A DNA stretch of 64,000 nt, taken from assembly GCF_014117325.1 (NCBI RefSeq), contig NZ_CP059732.1, positions 4,043,001-4,107,000 of the forward strand. The letters run 5' to 3'. The translations under genes and the position numbers were made by a program. Positions 42,269 through 52,592 of the stretch are shown in pieces (positions within the stretch are counted from its first letter, which is position 1; the number at the start of each line of letters is the position of its first letter). Source of the stretch: Spirosoma foliorum. Lineage in GTDB: Bacteria > Bacteroidota > Bacteroidia > Cytophagales > Spirosomataceae. Below the pieces are notes generated by a model. It was given only the letters and a program-made list of their open reading frames with translations, made no database searches and had not been told where the DNA came from.

Positions 42269-44488
42269 ATGTTTAAGAAAGAAGAATTAGACATGAAGCT
42301 TCTCTCCGAGCTTCACCCAATTGCCGAGCAATTTGGCATTCGTAATATCGCCAAATTCACAAAAGAAAAACTGGTTTACGAAATCATAAAACAACAGTCG
42401 GAACGTCCCGGTCCCGAAGAAACGGCTCAGCCTGAAGAAGCACCGAAGCGTAATCGACGTGTCAAAGCGCCCGCTGCCGTGGCTGATGAGGTTCCCGTTC
42501 AGGAAAGCCAACCGGTCTCAGTCGATGTTACGCCTGTGCCCGATAGTATACCGAGTGCCCAGCCACGTCAACGTGTCAAACGTGAGCGTGTCGAAACCAA
42601 GCCAAGCGCAGCAGATGAAGTAGCGCAGAGTGTTCCTACCCCAGTAGTTGAAACGGCTCCGACCCCGGCACCTGAAATTAGCACCCCGGCAACTGCCGAA
42701 AGTGTACCTGCGGAAACGCCAGTCGCAACAGAAGCAGCCGCTCCTATACAGACAACTACCCCTGTTCCGCAATCTCGCGTTAACCGTGAGCCCGGTCAGC
42801 GGAATGGTCAATTTACCCAACCTGGTCGGAATCGTATCGAAAACCGACGCGATGGCGACGAAGGTAATTCATCTGCCGATCGTTCATTCCGACAAGGTGC
42901 CCCTCGTAACGATAGAGATCGAAGCACCCGCCCTGACCAAAATCAGCAGCGGAACCTACGTCCAGATGGACAACGGGATAATCGGCAACGCAACGATGCG
43001 GGGCAAGGCTCAAACAACCCACGGGATCTACGAGACAATAACCAGCGTCGCGACCAACGCCCAAGAACCCAGCGGATTGTTACGGACGAAACAGCTATAA
43101 ACTACGGTGGTCAGGCTGACGATGAGTTTTTGACACCAACCGTTGTTTCGGAAGAGAATGCAGCCAATATTCAGTCGACTGCAGAACCAGCCGCAGTTGC
43201 TACCGATGCAACCGTTGAGCAGACAACTACACCTACCGAAACGCAAGCGGATCAACCTGCCCAGGCAGAAGGTGGTCAGGCTCCCCAACCCCAATTGAGC
43301 CAACCCGCTCGTGAAGCTCAGGAATATCAAAACCGTATTCGTCGGCAGTATAACCAGCACATTCGGGAGTTCGATGGTATTATCGACAACGAGGGTGTTC
43401 TGGAAATTATGCAGGACGGTGGCTACGGTTTCCTTCGTTCAGCAGATTATAACTACCTGGCCAGCCCCGATGATATTTATGTCTCGCCCTCGCAGATTAA
43501 ATTATTTGGTCTGAAAACGGGCGATACGGTACGCGGTGCTATCCGTCCGCCCAAAGAAGGCGAAAAATATTTTGCTCTCCTGCGCGTATCGACCGTCAAC
43601 GGGAAAACAACCGAAGAAATCCGCGACCGGATTCCATTCGAATACCTGACTCCCCTTTTCCCCGAAGAGCAACTTCATCTCAGCAACCGACCCGACAATT
43701 ATTCGTCGCGGGTACTGGATTTATTTGCGCCGATCGGAAAAGGTCAACGGGGTATGATTGTGGCTCAACCCAAAACAGGTAAGACTGTTCTGTTGAAGGA
43801 AATTGCCAATGCCATTACCCGGAATCATCCAGAAGTATACTTAATCGTACTCCTGATCGATGAACGCCCTGAAGAGGTGACCGACATGGCCCGTAGCGTG
43901 AATGCCGAAGTAATTTCATCCACCTTCGATGAGCAGGCCGACCGTCACGTAAAAGTATCGAGCATGGTGCTCGAAAAAGCCAAACGCATGGTTGAATGCG
44001 GCCATGATGTCGTGATTCTGCTCGACTCGATCACTCGTCTGGCACGGGCGTATAACACGGTCGTTCCTTCATCGGGCAAAATTCTGTCGGGTGGTGTCGA
44101 TGCAAACGCACTTCACCGACCTAAGCGATTCTTTGGGGCAGCCCGTAATGTAGAAAATGGCGGCTCGCTGACCATTATTGCTACGGCGCTGATCGATACA
44201 GGTTCGAAAATGGATGAGGTTATCTTTGAAGAATTCAAAGGAACCGGCAACATGGAACTCCAGTTAGACCGCAAACTAGCCAACAAACGGGTTTATCCTG
44301 CTATTGATGTTATGGCATCGGGCACACGTCGGGAAGATTTGCTGCTAGACAAAGAAACGCTACAACGTGTCTGGATTCTTCGTAAGCACATGGCCGATAT
44401 GAATCCAATGGAAAGCATGGACTTCCTGCTTGGCCACATGAAAGGCACCCGGAACAACGAAGAGTTTTTAACGTCGATGAATCGGTAA
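42269..44488 (+). CDS. rho: Transcription termination factor Rho with long disordered N-terminus
   Basis: A 739-residue Rho, the hexameric RNA helicase that ends transcription. The N-terminal Rho_N helix-extended-helix is at about 8-45 ([20 protein letters not shown]). Then about 300 residues of low-complexity sequence follow, first Pro/Ala/Thr/Glu then Arg/Asn/Gln/Asp-rich ([38 protein letters not shown]). The cold-shock RNA-binding domain starts near 370 ([20 protein letters not shown]). Walker [14 protein letters not shown] is near 500, followed by the RecA-type core and the Q-loop/R-loop. The insertion is a Bacteroidota feature; a disordered Rho region drives condensate formation in Bacteroides. 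Confidence 0.95.
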   Translation: MFKKEELDMKLLSELHPIAEQFGIRNIAKFTKEKLVYEIIKQQSERPGPEETAQPEEAPKRNRRVKAPAAVADEVPVQESQPVSVDVTPVPDSIPSAQPRQRVKRERVETKPSAADEVAQSVPTPVVETAPTPAPEISTPATAESVPAETPVATEAAAPIQTTTPVPQSRVNREPGQRNGQFTQPGRNRIENRRDGDEGNSSADRSFRQGAPRNDRDRSTRPDQNQQRNLRPDGQRDNRQRNDAGQGSNNPRDLRDNNQRRDQRPRTQRIVTDETAINYGGQADDEFLTPTVVSEENAANIQSTAEPAAVATDATVEQTTTPTETQADQPAQAEGGQAPQPQLSQPAREAQEYQNRIRRQYNQHIREFDGIIDNEGVLEIMQDGGYGFLRSADYNYLASPDDIYVSPSQIKLFGLKTGDTVRGAIRPPKEGEKYFALLRVSTVNGKTTEEIRDRIPFEYLTPLFPEEQLHLSNRPDNYSSRVLDLFAPIGKGQRGMIVAQPKTGKTVLLKEIANAITRNHPEVYLIVLLIDERPEEVTDMARSVNAEVISSTFDEQADRHVKVSSMVLEKAKRMVECGHDVVILLDSITRLARAYNTVVPSSGKILSGGVDANALHRPKRFFGAARNVENGGSLTIIATALIDTGSKMDEVIFEEFKGTGNMELQLDRKLANKRVYPAIDVMASGTRREDLLLDKETLQRVWILRKHMADMNPMESMDFLLGHMKGTRNNEEFLTSMNR

Positions 44489-44502
44489 AAAGGTTTAATT
44501 TT

Positions 44503-44592
44503 TTAAACACAGAGAGCACGGAGAATCGCACAGAGTTCACAGAAAAATAAATCTGTGTGCTCCGTGTAATCCTCCGTGCTCTCTGTGTTTAA
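44503..44592. repeat. Intergenic inverted repeat, CACAGAG-word class
   Basis: AAACACAGAGAGCACGGAG with CACAGAGTTCACAG on the left; CTGTGTGCTCCGTG and CTCCGTGCTCTCTGTGTTT on the right. Outer 19 bp pair perfectly. It follows the rho stop codon. Same words as 2273-2338. Confidence 0.82.
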
Positions 44593-44625
44593 AAGATACT
44601 AACTTGCATAAAAGTCAGAAAAATT

Positions 44626-45510
44626 ATGAGAGATCTGATTCAGTATGCTATTCCAGGTTTTGTTATTCTGCTGGTTGTCGAAATTATTGTAACGGTCAAA
44701 CAACAGAAAGATTATTACGTATCTAAAGACACGGCCAGCAGTTTGTCGATGGGAATTGGTAACGTTATTATCAGCGCCGTCATTGGGAAAGCTATGGTTC
44801 TGGGTGCCTTTACACTAGCCTATCAATTTCGACTGTTTACGATTGATATGACTCAGTGGTGGGCCTGGGCAATCCTGTTTTTTGCCGATGATTTTAGCTA
44901 CTACTGGTTTCACCGGATCAGCCACAGTAGCCGATATTTTTGGGCATCGCACGTAGTGCATCACTCGTCCATGAAATACAATCTCGGTACGGCCCTACGT
45001 CAAACCTGGACAGGTAACTTATCAGGCGCTTTCATTTTCTGGATATGGCTTCCCTTAGCTGGCTTCTCGCCCATAGCGATCATGACCATGCAGTCGATCA
45101 GCCTGCTATACCAGTTCTGGATTCACACCGAACTCATCGACAAGTTTCCCAAACCGATTGAGTTTATTTTCAACACACCCTCCCATCACCGGGTACATCA
45201 TGGCTCCGACCTCGATTATCTGGACAAAAACCACGCGGGTATCCTTATTATCTGGGATCGTATGTTCGGTACGTTTGAAATAGAGCGGAATCGGCCAACG
45301 TACGGTCTGGTCACGAATGTCAATTCGCATAATCCCGTCCGGATTGCTTTTCACGAGTGGGTAGCGATTGGGCAGGACATTCGGCGGGCAACATCACTTC
45401 GGGCTGCCTTGGGTTATATTTTCGGACCTCCCGGCTGGAGTCATGATGGTTCACGAAAAACGACGAAACAACTTCGGGAAAAGAAAGAGGAAGTTACTGA
45501 GCTTACTTAA
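44626..45510 (+). CDS. Sterol desaturase / fatty acid hydroxylase family membrane protein
   Basis: A 294-residue integral membrane di-iron protein. The histidine clusters are complete: WFHRISH (about 101-107), HVVHHSSMKYN (about 116-126) and HHRVHHGSD (about 188-196), which bind the two irons. Several hydrophobic helices precede and separate them. Family members hydroxylate or desaturate lipids (sterols, fatty acids, carotenoids); the substrate is unknown here. Hopanoid or carotenoid modification is plausible in pigmented Cytophagales but is only a guess. Confidence 0.88.
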   Translation: MRDLIQYAIPGFVILLVVEIIVTVKQQKDYYVSKDTASSLSMGIGNVIISAVIGKAMVLGAFTLAYQFRLFTIDMTQWWAWAILFFADDFSYYWFHRISHSSRYFWASHVVHHSSMKYNLGTALRQTWTGNLSGAFIFWIWLPLAGFSPIAIMTMQSISLLYQFWIHTELIDKFPKPIEFIFNTPSHHRVHHGSDLDYLDKNHAGILIIWDRMFGTFEIERNRPTYGLVTNVNSHNPVRIAFHEWVAIGQDIRRATSLRAALGYIFGPPGWSHDGSRKTTKQLREKKEEVTELT

Positions 45511-45549
45511 ACTTCACGCTACCACTCTATTACATAAAAGCTAGTGGCC

Positions 45550-45624
45550 TTGTCTGGGCCAAGCTCCAACTTGGCCTGTTCAATTCTAGTAAACAATGGC
45601 CAAGCTGGAGCTTGGCCCAGACAA
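45550..45624. repeat. Intergenic inverted repeat, GGGCCAAGCTCC class
   Basis: TTGTCTGGGCCAAGCTCCAA then CTTGGCC pairs with GGCCAAG then CTGGAGCTTGGCCCAGACAA, 26 of 27 positions, around a 21-nt loop. Each arm itself contains the near-palindrome GGCCAAGCTCCAACTTGGCC. Confidence 0.88.
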
Positions 45625-45808
45625 AGGTCGAACCTCTAACTTTCTAAAAATTAGTTTGCCCAATCACTCGCACTCCAATAGCCTGATTTCTGGGTAAAAC
45701 TAAAGCCAGACTCAAATAAATTCTATTCTGTAGGAATAGTAGTCTATAACAGTATATCTCGATAGAGTATTAGGTAAATAGCTGTTTATCAGATTTTTGT
45801 AAAAATTC

Positions 45809-45839
45809 TTGGAAATAGAAAAATCGCTAGTCACCTTTG
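45809..45839 (+). promoter_or_regulatory. Candidate promoter for the susCD locus
   Basis: TTG at 45809-45811, a 20-nt spacer, and CACCTTTG at 45832-45839, differing from TAnnTTTG at one base. It lies about 500 nt before susC, leaving a long leader with two stem-loops. Confidence 0.4.
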
Positions 45840-46208
45840 CCAATCAAACTACAAGAGTATCGCCAACTACTCTGTGGAATAAAGCATATATATGAAAGCA
45901 GTCAATCTTTTCACTACCCGTACCCATTCCGGCTTTTATAAAAACAGAACCCTTTCTGTCTTTATAAGCTGTTGCTGCTAAGCCATTACACAGCCGTAAC
46001 GCCCTTTCTTACCAAGTCTACGCAGTTACTTCATCGCTCTAGACCCTTCATCAAATTACGTAGTACAGGACTTCAACGCAATCTAGTTCATTAATTTATA
46101 TTCTATTAACCCCATAGAATATATGTCAATTTTTCACCTCAACTGATATGATTACCTAACAACCCAAAATACCAGCGGCAGTAATTGCCACCAGCTCGGC
46201 ACATAAAA

Positions 46209-46236
46209 AATCCGGAACGGCGCCAACCGTCCCGGA
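46209..46236 (+). promoter_or_regulatory. GC-rich hairpin in the susC leader
   Basis: ATCCGGAACGG, loop CGCCAA, CCGTCCCGGAT: a stem of ten pairs interrupted by one mismatch, about 100 nt before the susC start codon. It could be an attenuator or an RNA-binding site; no U-run follows. Confidence 0.4.
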
Positions 46237-46338
46237 TAGTCACAACAAGACAGAAACTGCCGAAGCAATTCTCAGAGCCTTCAGATGCTACCAACATCAG
46301 CTGGCCTGCCTCATTTCTCACGTAACCAATGCAAAGTA

Positions 46339-49300
46339 ATGATAAAAACTCTATCGGGCCGCGTCCGGCTTCTTTGGGGATTAAGTCTATTAATTCCGGC
46401 TGTAGTATTGGCGCAGCCCATTCCGCCAACCATTAATACCACGCTCAGCGGCCGAATAACCGACCAGCGAACAGGTGAACCTCTCATTGGAGCTACCGTC
46501 TTAATTAAAGGAACAACCAACGGAGGAACGGCCGACACCAACGGCCAGTTTACGCTCAAAACGGGCCAAAAACTTCCATTTTCACTGATTATCAGCTTTA
46601 TTGGCTATCAGTCAAAAGAAATTATTGCCGAAGGTAATCCAGTCAATATTGAACTGGCAGCCGATTCCAAACAACTCTCCGAAGTTGTTGTGATTGGCTA
46701 CGGTACGGTGCGAAAAACGGATCTGACTGGTTCTGTCTCGTCAATAAATACCGAACAGATTAACAAAACCATCAATTCATCGCTCGATCAGGCGCTGGCG
46801 GGCCGGGCAGCCGGTGTTCAGGTAACTCAAACCTCGGGCCAGCCAGGTAGTGCCATCAGCATTCGAATTAGGGGTGGCAATTCGATTACAGGCGGTAATG
46901 AGCCCTTGTACGTAATCGATGGTTTCCCGGTTTATAACAATAATACCGATGCAAACGCTGGCGTTGTCAGTGGCCCAAGCATCAACGCGCTGGCCAGTCT
47001 GAATCCCAGCGACATTGAGTCAATGGAAGTGCTGAAAGATGCCTCGGCGACGGCTATTTATGGCTCACGAGGTGCCAATGGCGTTGTTTTGATTACTACC
47101 AAAAAAGGGAGAGCGGGCCAAAACAGCATAACCTATGAGACGTATTATGGCCAGCAGAGTGTTCTAAAAACTGTTGATGTGCTCACAAGCGCCCGCGATT
47201 GGGCCCTTCTAAAAAACGACGCTCGGGCTAATTCAGGAAAAGCGCCTTATTATACCGATGCCCAACTTCAGGCATTGACGGGCGGCACTGATTGGCAAAA
47301 AGAGGCTTTTACGTCGGCTCTGATTCAAAATCACCAACTGAGCATGACGGGTGGTGACGACCGTACGCGTTATGCGATTTCGGGAAACTACTTTAAACAG
47401 GACGGTATTCTCCGCCATACCGACTTCGATCGCTATTCTATTCGCATCAACCTCGACCGTGATTTCTCGGCAAAATTCAGGGTTGGGACAAACTTTACCG
47501 CAAGTAAGGTTTCTGCCCGGATTGCCAATGCGGGCATCGTGAATGCGCTTTTGTCCATGCCACCTACGGTTCCTATCCGGACTGCTACGGGCGAGTATAC
47601 CTACCAAAGTGAATTTGAGACACCGCTAGGGAATCCCATCGCCACACTCGAAAAAGAGATCAATAAAACAACTACGTATCGTCTGTTAGGCAACGTATTT
47701 GGCGAATACACGCTGGCCGAAGGGCTGGTGGCTAAAATCTCGTTTGGCGCCGACATTATCAATAACAAACAGAATCGCTATGTACCATCTACAATCTATC
47801 AGGGAGCTAATGCAAGCGCAACGGGTACGGCCTCTGTAGGTAGTAAATTTGCGTCGAGCTGGCTGAATGAAAACACGTTAAGCTACAGCCGTAGCCTGGG
47901 TGGGCGGCATTCGATCAACGCGGTTGTTGGGTATACGCAACAGGCTTATCAGAACGAAAGCGTTATAGCTGGCTCGCAACAATTCGTTACCGACCAACTG
48001 ACTTACAACGACTTAGGAAGTGGATCAGTCTATACGCAACCTTCTTCCAGCGCGACTCAATGGGCCTTAAATTCATTTTTAGGGAGAGTCAATTATTCGT
48101 TCGATCAGAAATATATCCTGACCATCAGTGGACGGGCAGACGGTTCTTCCCGTTTCGGGAAAGACAAGAAATGGGGTTATTTCCCATCGGCGGCATTTGC
48201 CTGGAACGTGAGTCGGGAATCATTTTTAGCCTCAGTACCCTCGGTTAGCAATCTGAAACTTCGACTGAGCGCTGGTATTACCGGAAACCAGGAAATCGGG
48301 CAGTATCTATCGTTGGCGACTTTAGCAACGAACACGTACTTCTTTGGTAATCAGACGGTAATTGGCTTTGCTCCGAGCCGAATTTCCAATCCTGATCTGG
48401 GTTGGGAAACAACTGCTCAATACGATGCGGGGATAGATTTAGGCTTATTTAAGAATCGCCTGAGTATCGTTTTTGACGCCTACTACAAACGAACCACGAA
48501 TCTGCTCCTGAACGTGCCAATCCCTTACACAACTGGTCAATCAACTTCATTGCAGAACTATGGAACGGTTGATAATAAGGGAATTGAACTGGGAATTAAC
48601 TCGCAAAATCTACGCGGCAGATTTTCCTGGAATACGAATCTGGTGTTCTCGCTCAACCGCAATAAGGTTGTCAGTCTGGGCGATGGGGCCAGCTATATCA
48701 TTTCGGGGGCCAATATTGCTAAAGTTGGCGAACCGCTGGGGTCTTTCTATGGCTACCAGACGAACGGTATTTTCCAGACTACCGATAATATTGCCGAGCT
48801 GCCAACCATTGATCCCACGAAAACTAAACCCGGAGATCGTCGGTATGTCGATATTAATGGCGACGGAAAAATTACGCAAACCGACGACCGGACGATTATT
48901 GGCAATGCCCAGCCCAAGTTTATTGGCGGCTTGACGAACAATTTCTCGTACGCAAACTTCGATTTGAGCATTTTCTTCCAGGGTTCGTACGGCAATCAAC
49001 TCTTCAACCAGAACAAACAGCAGCTTGAGCTTCTGACCGGTCAGCAGAATGCTTCCATAACGGCATTGGATCGGTGGACGCCTACTAACCCAAGTAATAC
49101 AATCCAACGTGCGTTTGAAGACCCGGCCCCGGTAAACACGAGTCGGTATGTAGAAGATGCGTCGTATTTACGGCTTAAAAATCTGTCGCTGGGTTATCAT
49201 TTACCCAAAAGCATCGCGTCGAAAATTCGATCCAGCCAGGTTAGAGTGTACGTGACGGCTCAAAACCTATTCACCTTCACGAGCTACAGCGGTTACGACC

Positions 49301-49404
49301 CCGAGGTAAGCCGTAATGAGCAAAGTACGCTTAATCTGGGCATCGACTACAGTGTTTATCCCAGCAGCAAAGCCTATCTGGCTGGCTTAAGTATTTCATT
49401 TTAA
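46339..49404 (+). CDS. SusC/RagA-family TonB-dependent outer membrane transporter
   Basis: A 1021-residue SusC-type transporter that imports oligosaccharides with SusD. ATG 46339 gives a proper signal peptide (VRLLWGLSLLIPAVVLAQ); the frame is open to 46285. A carboxypeptidase-D-like domain follows (LSGRITDQRTGEPLIGATVL), then a TonB box/plug with VVVIGYGTVRKTDLTGSVSS and the SusC hallmark YGSRGANGVVLITTKKG. A long barrel ends YLAGLSISF. It is co-transcribed with susD 25 nt downstream and begins a locus with four sulfatases. Confidence 0.95.
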   Translation: MIKTLSGRVRLLWGLSLLIPAVVLAQPIPPTINTTLSGRITDQRTGEPLIGATVLIKGTTNGGTADTNGQFTLKTGQKLPFSLIISFIGYQSKEIIAEGNPVNIELAADSKQLSEVVVIGYGTVRKTDLTGSVSSINTEQINKTINSSLDQALAGRAAGVQVTQTSGQPGSAISIRIRGGNSITGGNEPLYVIDGFPVYNNNTDANAGVVSGPSINALASLNPSDIESMEVLKDASATAIYGSRGANGVVLITTKKGRAGQNSITYETYYGQQSVLKTVDVLTSARDWALLKNDARANSGKAPYYTDAQLQALTGGTDWQKEAFTSALIQNHQLSMTGGDDRTRYAISGNYFKQDGILRHTDFDRYSIRINLDRDFSAKFRVGTNFTASKVSARIANAGIVNALLSMPPTVPIRTATGEYTYQSEFETPLGNPIATLEKEINKTTTYRLLGNVFGEYTLAEGLVAKISFGADIINNKQNRYVPSTIYQGANASATGTASVGSKFASSWLNENTLSYSRSLGGRHSINAVVGYTQQAYQNESVIAGSQQFVTDQLTYNDLGSGSVYTQPSSSATQWALNSFLGRVNYSFDQKYILTISGRADGSSRFGKDKKWGYFPSAAFAWNVSRESFLASVPSVSNLKLRLSAGITGNQEIGQYLSLATLATNTYFFGNQTVIGFAPSRISNPDLGWETTAQYDAGIDLGLFKNRLSIVFDAYYKRTTNLLLNVPIPYTTGQSTSLQNYGTVDNKGIELGINSQNLRGRFSWNTNLVFSLNRNKVVSLGDGASYIISGANIAKVGEPLGSFYGYQTNGIFQTTDNIAELPTIDPTKTKPGDRRYVDINGDGKITQTDDRTIIGNAQPKFIGGLTNNFSYANFDLSIFFQGSYGNQLFNQNKQQLELLTGQQNASITALDRWTPTNPSNTIQRAFEDPAPVNTSRYVEDASYLRLKNLSLGYHLPKSIASKIRSSQVRVYVTAQNLFTFTSYSGYDPEVSRNEQSTLNLGIDYSVYPSSKAYLAGLSISF

Positions 49405-49429
49405 TCGACTTACTGTCTTCATTTTACGC

Positions 49430-50854
49430 ATGAAAAAGGCACTGATCTTTTCGATTGGGCTGTTGGCTCTGACCTCCTGCACCGATTTAAATGAGAATCC
49501 CCAGGCCCTGCTCACTGCAGAGCAATTTTACAAAACCGAAAGTGATGCGATATCGGCCGTGAATAGTGTGTACAACGGTGCCCTCAACAATGGTGGCCTA
49601 ACGATGTACAATCGGCTGTTTCACCTCGCTTTCGAAATCATGTCGGATGATGCCATTGCGGGTCTTCGGGTGACCAATGCCGACGTTCGCTCTATTGCAG
49701 TACTAGCTCACTCGACCACTAACGACCGCGTCGATGAATTGTGGAAAGAAAGCTATACCGCCATTAACCGCGCCAATATTGCGATTGCCCGCATTCCGGC
49801 GATTTCAATGAACGAAACCCTGCGAACCAGGCTGATCAACGAAGCTAAATTTCTGCGCGCCTTAACCTACTTCACTCTGGTACGTTTGTGGGGCGATGTA
49901 CCGCTTATAGTCCAGGAAACAGGCTCATTGGAGAAAGAAGCAATTCAGGTGAGCCGCACACCAGCAGAGCAGGTTTATCAGCAGATTATCAGTGACCTGA
50001 CCGATGCCGAAGCGTTACCCAATTCGTATAGCGGTGCTGATGCGGGCAGGGCAACGGGTGGTGCTGCTAAAGCCATTTTAGCCAAAGTTTACCTAACCCG
50101 GCAGGAATGGAGCAAAGCCGCGACCAAGAGTCTGGAGGTTATCAACGGCCCGTATGGGTACGATCTGTTCGAAAACTTCGCCGATGTCTTTAATGTGGCC
50201 ACCAAGAACGGGAAGGAGCATATTTTCTCTGTTCAGTGTAAATCAAATGTCAATGGTCAGGGAAATCGGTTGGCGTCGTCGGCTACGCCGGTGGGCATTG
50301 CAGGTGTTGCATCGGCTGGTACCGACGAACCCCAACCGGATGTCTATAAACTGTATTCAGCAACTGACAAGCGACGGGATGTTACCTTCTTCACCTCGCT
50401 GGTTAGCCCGACAACAGGAAAGGCCGTTACGTTTGATCCCCGATTTTTCAAATATTTCGATCCAGCTCAGACGGCTAACCCAACCGAATCGGCTAAGAAT
50501 ATTCCCGTCATCCGGTTTGCCGAAATTCTGCTGATTTATGCCGAAGCGTTGAACGAAGCGGGTTCGCCCACTACAGAAGCGTACACGGCCATTAACCGGG
50601 TACGGAAACGGGCTGGTCTTGCTGCATTAGAAAATCTGACTCAGTCGCAGTTCCGCGAAGCGGTCTACACCGAACGTCGACTAGAGTTGATGTTCGAATT
50701 TCAGCGCTGGTTCGACCTCATCCGTACCAAACGCATGATTACGGCCCTGCATGCAGCAGGTAAGCCGAATGCGGCAGAAAAGCACTACCTCCATCCTGTT
50801 CCACAACGGGAAATTGACCTTAACCCCAAACTGACCCAAAATCCGGGCTGGTAA
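49430..50854 (+). CDS. RagB/SusD-family surface glycan-binding lipoprotein
   Basis: A 474-residue SusD-like lipoprotein that caps the SusC barrel and binds glycan. The lipobox is LALTSC, C17. The SusD fold appears as FYKTESDAISAVNSVYNGAL, EAKFLRALTYFTLVRLWGDV, and C-terminal AEILLIYAEALNEAG, YTERRLELMFEFQRWFDLIR. It ends LNPKLTQNPGW, the standard SusD ending. It pairs with the upstream SusC and defines this region as a polysaccharide utilisation locus. Confidence 0.95.
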   Translation: MKKALIFSIGLLALTSCTDLNENPQALLTAEQFYKTESDAISAVNSVYNGALNNGGLTMYNRLFHLAFEIMSDDAIAGLRVTNADVRSIAVLAHSTTNDRVDELWKESYTAINRANIAIARIPAISMNETLRTRLINEAKFLRALTYFTLVRLWGDVPLIVQETGSLEKEAIQVSRTPAEQVYQQIISDLTDAEALPNSYSGADAGRATGGAAKAILAKVYLTRQEWSKAATKSLEVINGPYGYDLFENFADVFNVATKNGKEHIFSVQCKSNVNGQGNRLASSATPVGIAGVASAGTDEPQPDVYKLYSATDKRRDVTFFTSLVSPTTGKAVTFDPRFFKYFDPAQTANPTESAKNIPVIRFAEILLIYAEALNEAGSPTTEAYTAINRVRKRAGLAALENLTQSQFREAVYTERRLELMFEFQRWFDLIRTKRMITALHAAGKPNAAEKHYLHPVPQREIDLNPKLTQNPGW

Positions 50855-50856
50855 TT

Positions 50857-50990
50857 GATAAATAATGGATAATGAACAATGAGTAATGGATAACAAAAAC
50901 CGATAAAGTACTGAATTTCAATACACTAATCCATGCACTAAGCATTATCCATTACTCATTATTCATTACTCATTGTTCATAATCATTAAT
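50857..50990. repeat. Intergenic inverted repeat, ATAATGAATAATG-word class
   Basis: Left words: AATAATGGATAATGAACAAT then GAGTAATGGATAA. Right words: TTATCCATTACTCATTATTC then ATTACTCATTGTTCAT. Separated by a unique loop of about 45 nt. The frame of the first sulfatase is open through the right arm (MFIIINLYSP), so ATG 51003 is the true start. Confidence 0.8.
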
Positions 50991-51002
50991 CTATACTCTC
51001 CA

Positions 51003-52428
51003 ATGAACCGTCTGCTCTCAAAAAGTTTACCACTTAGTTGGGTAATTTGTGCTCTTCTGTCGACTCCACAGGTATATGCACAACGGCCAGGAACCCCGAA
51101 CATCGTCATTGTTGTGGCCGATGATTTGGGGTGGAATGATGTCGGGTTTCATAACCCGAAAATCATTTCGCCGAACCTGAATGCGCTGGCGAAGAAAGGT
51201 CGGGAACTCTCCCGATTTTACGTAGCCGCTATTTGCAGTCCCACCCGATCGGGCTTACTGACAGGCAAATATCCCGATCGGTTTGGTATTCGGAATGAAG
51301 TTATCCGACCCAATACCATTGGTGGCTTACCACCTGAAGAACAAACACTGGCCAATGTGCTGGCCAAAGCCGGGTACGATCGTCGGGGCGCCTTTGGGAA
51401 ATGGCACCTGGGTCATTCCGATGCAAAATACCATCCACTGAACCGGGGTTTTACATCGTTCTACGGCCATTACAATGGTGCTATTGATTATTACTCCCAT
51501 TTCAGAAATGGTGCGCTCGACTGGCACCGAAACTTCGAAACCAGTGCCGATACGGGCTATTCTGTTGATTTGGTCGCGCGAGAAGCCGTCAAGTTTATTC
51601 AGGACTCGCCAACCTCGAAGCCGTTTTTGGCCTACGTGGCTTTCAATGGGGTTCACGCTCCTCTTCAGGCAAAGGCAAGTGATTTATTGAAAAACGGCTA
51701 CGACCCGTCGAAATCACAGGAAGGGTTCACAAGTGGTGGTGGTCAACCGGGCGAATTCAACACGCCTGATTATGGTAAAAAAGGTCGGGGAAACAACCTT
51801 CGGCAAACCTACACCGCCATGGTGACCGGTATGGACAATGCACTGGGCCAGATCCTGAAAGCCATTGATGAGAAAGGCATTGCCGACAACACGATCATCT
51901 GGTTTCTGAGTGACAACGGTGGCATCCCCACCTTTGGCGGCAACAACGATCCGTTACGAGGCACCAAACATACGGAGTGGGAAGGCGGAGTTCGCTCATC
52001 TTCTGTTGTTTACTGGAAAAGCAAAATCGAGGGAGGCCAAAAGATCAATGAAGTTATTGGCTTCATTGATGTACTTCCCACACTGACTCGTCTGGCTAAG
52101 GCACCCAATATTCCTAAAACGGATGGTATCGACGTGATCCGCGCACTCCAGGGCGAAACATTGCCCGACCGGACGCTCTTCCTGGGCCATGAGGCTGTCG
52201 TGACAAAACGATGGAAATTAAATGAAGGACAACTGTTCGATCTTAGTCAGGACAACTCCGAAACAACGAACGTAGCGGCTTCGCACCCAGCCGAGTTTAC
52301 TCAGTTAACGAATGCGCTCACAGACTTCAAAAAATTTGTTATTCCATTCCCTTTTCCTTCTCAACCCAAAGGCTGGCTCCCCCCCCACAAACTGGACCAT
52401 ACCAGGTGCACCAACGGCAACTCGTTAA
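51003..52428 (+). CDS. S1-family sulfatase 1 (3' end frameshifted at a C run)
   Basis: An arylsulfatase-type enzyme. A signal peptide (LPLSWVICALLSTPQVYAQ) precedes the metal site PNIVIVVADDLGWNDVG. The formylglycine motif C78-SPTR (AAICSPTRSGLLTGKY) is near residue 78. FGKWHLGHSD and FLSDNGG supply the rest of the active site. The frame as read runs to 52484 with an odd tail. Removing one C from eight at 52379-52386 restores the usual ending GWLPPTNWTIPGAPTATR and a TAA at 52426-52428. It should remove sulfate from an imported glycan in the periplasm. Confidence 0.85.
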
Positions 52429-52469
52429 GTCGGCTCGCTCACGGACAAAATCAACTGGCTACTTATTTG

Positions 52470-52555
52470 TTTTTGTCATGCTGACGAAGGAAGCATCTTC
52501 GGATAAGGCAATTATTAAGTTACCGAAGATGCTTCCTTCGTCAGCATGACAAAAA
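52470..52555. repeat. Perfect 33-bp inverted repeat, GTCATGCTGACGAAGG class
   Basis: TTTTTGTCATGCTGACGAAG then GAAGCATCTTCGG pairs exactly with CCGAAGATGCTTC then CTTCGTCAGCATGACAAAAA around a 20-nt loop. It is the cleanest member of the class hit by IS110. The T run is on the 5' side of each strand, so it is not a normal terminator. Confidence 0.9.
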
Positions 52556-52592
52556 AATCAAGCTAATGTATTTTATTCCAAATACTTACATT

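Larger units (their letters stand above)
45511..46338. other. 828-bp gap before susC: repeat, candidate promoter, structured leader
   Basis: From left to right: an inverted repeat (45550-45624); a candidate promoter TTG-N20-CACCTTTG (45809-45839); then about 490 nt before ATG 46339. That stretch includes a perfect 9-bp stem ATATTCTAT/ATAGAATAT (46098-46122) and a GC-rich hairpin ATCCGGAACGG/CCGTCCCGGAT (about 46209-46236). No gene is supported in it. Confidence 0.55.

Noticed and set aside
46285-46338. Earlier start of susC at 46285
   Set aside because: ATG 46339 directly precedes a good signal peptide; the extension has no signal-like features.
50973-51002. Earlier start of sulfatase 1
   Set aside because: It reads through a repeat arm; ATG 51003 gives a normal signal peptide.
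52470-52555. GTCAT-class hairpins taken as intrinsic terminators
   Set aside because: The T run lies 5' of the stem and an A run lies 3' on both strands, so no U-tract follows the hairpin in the RNA.
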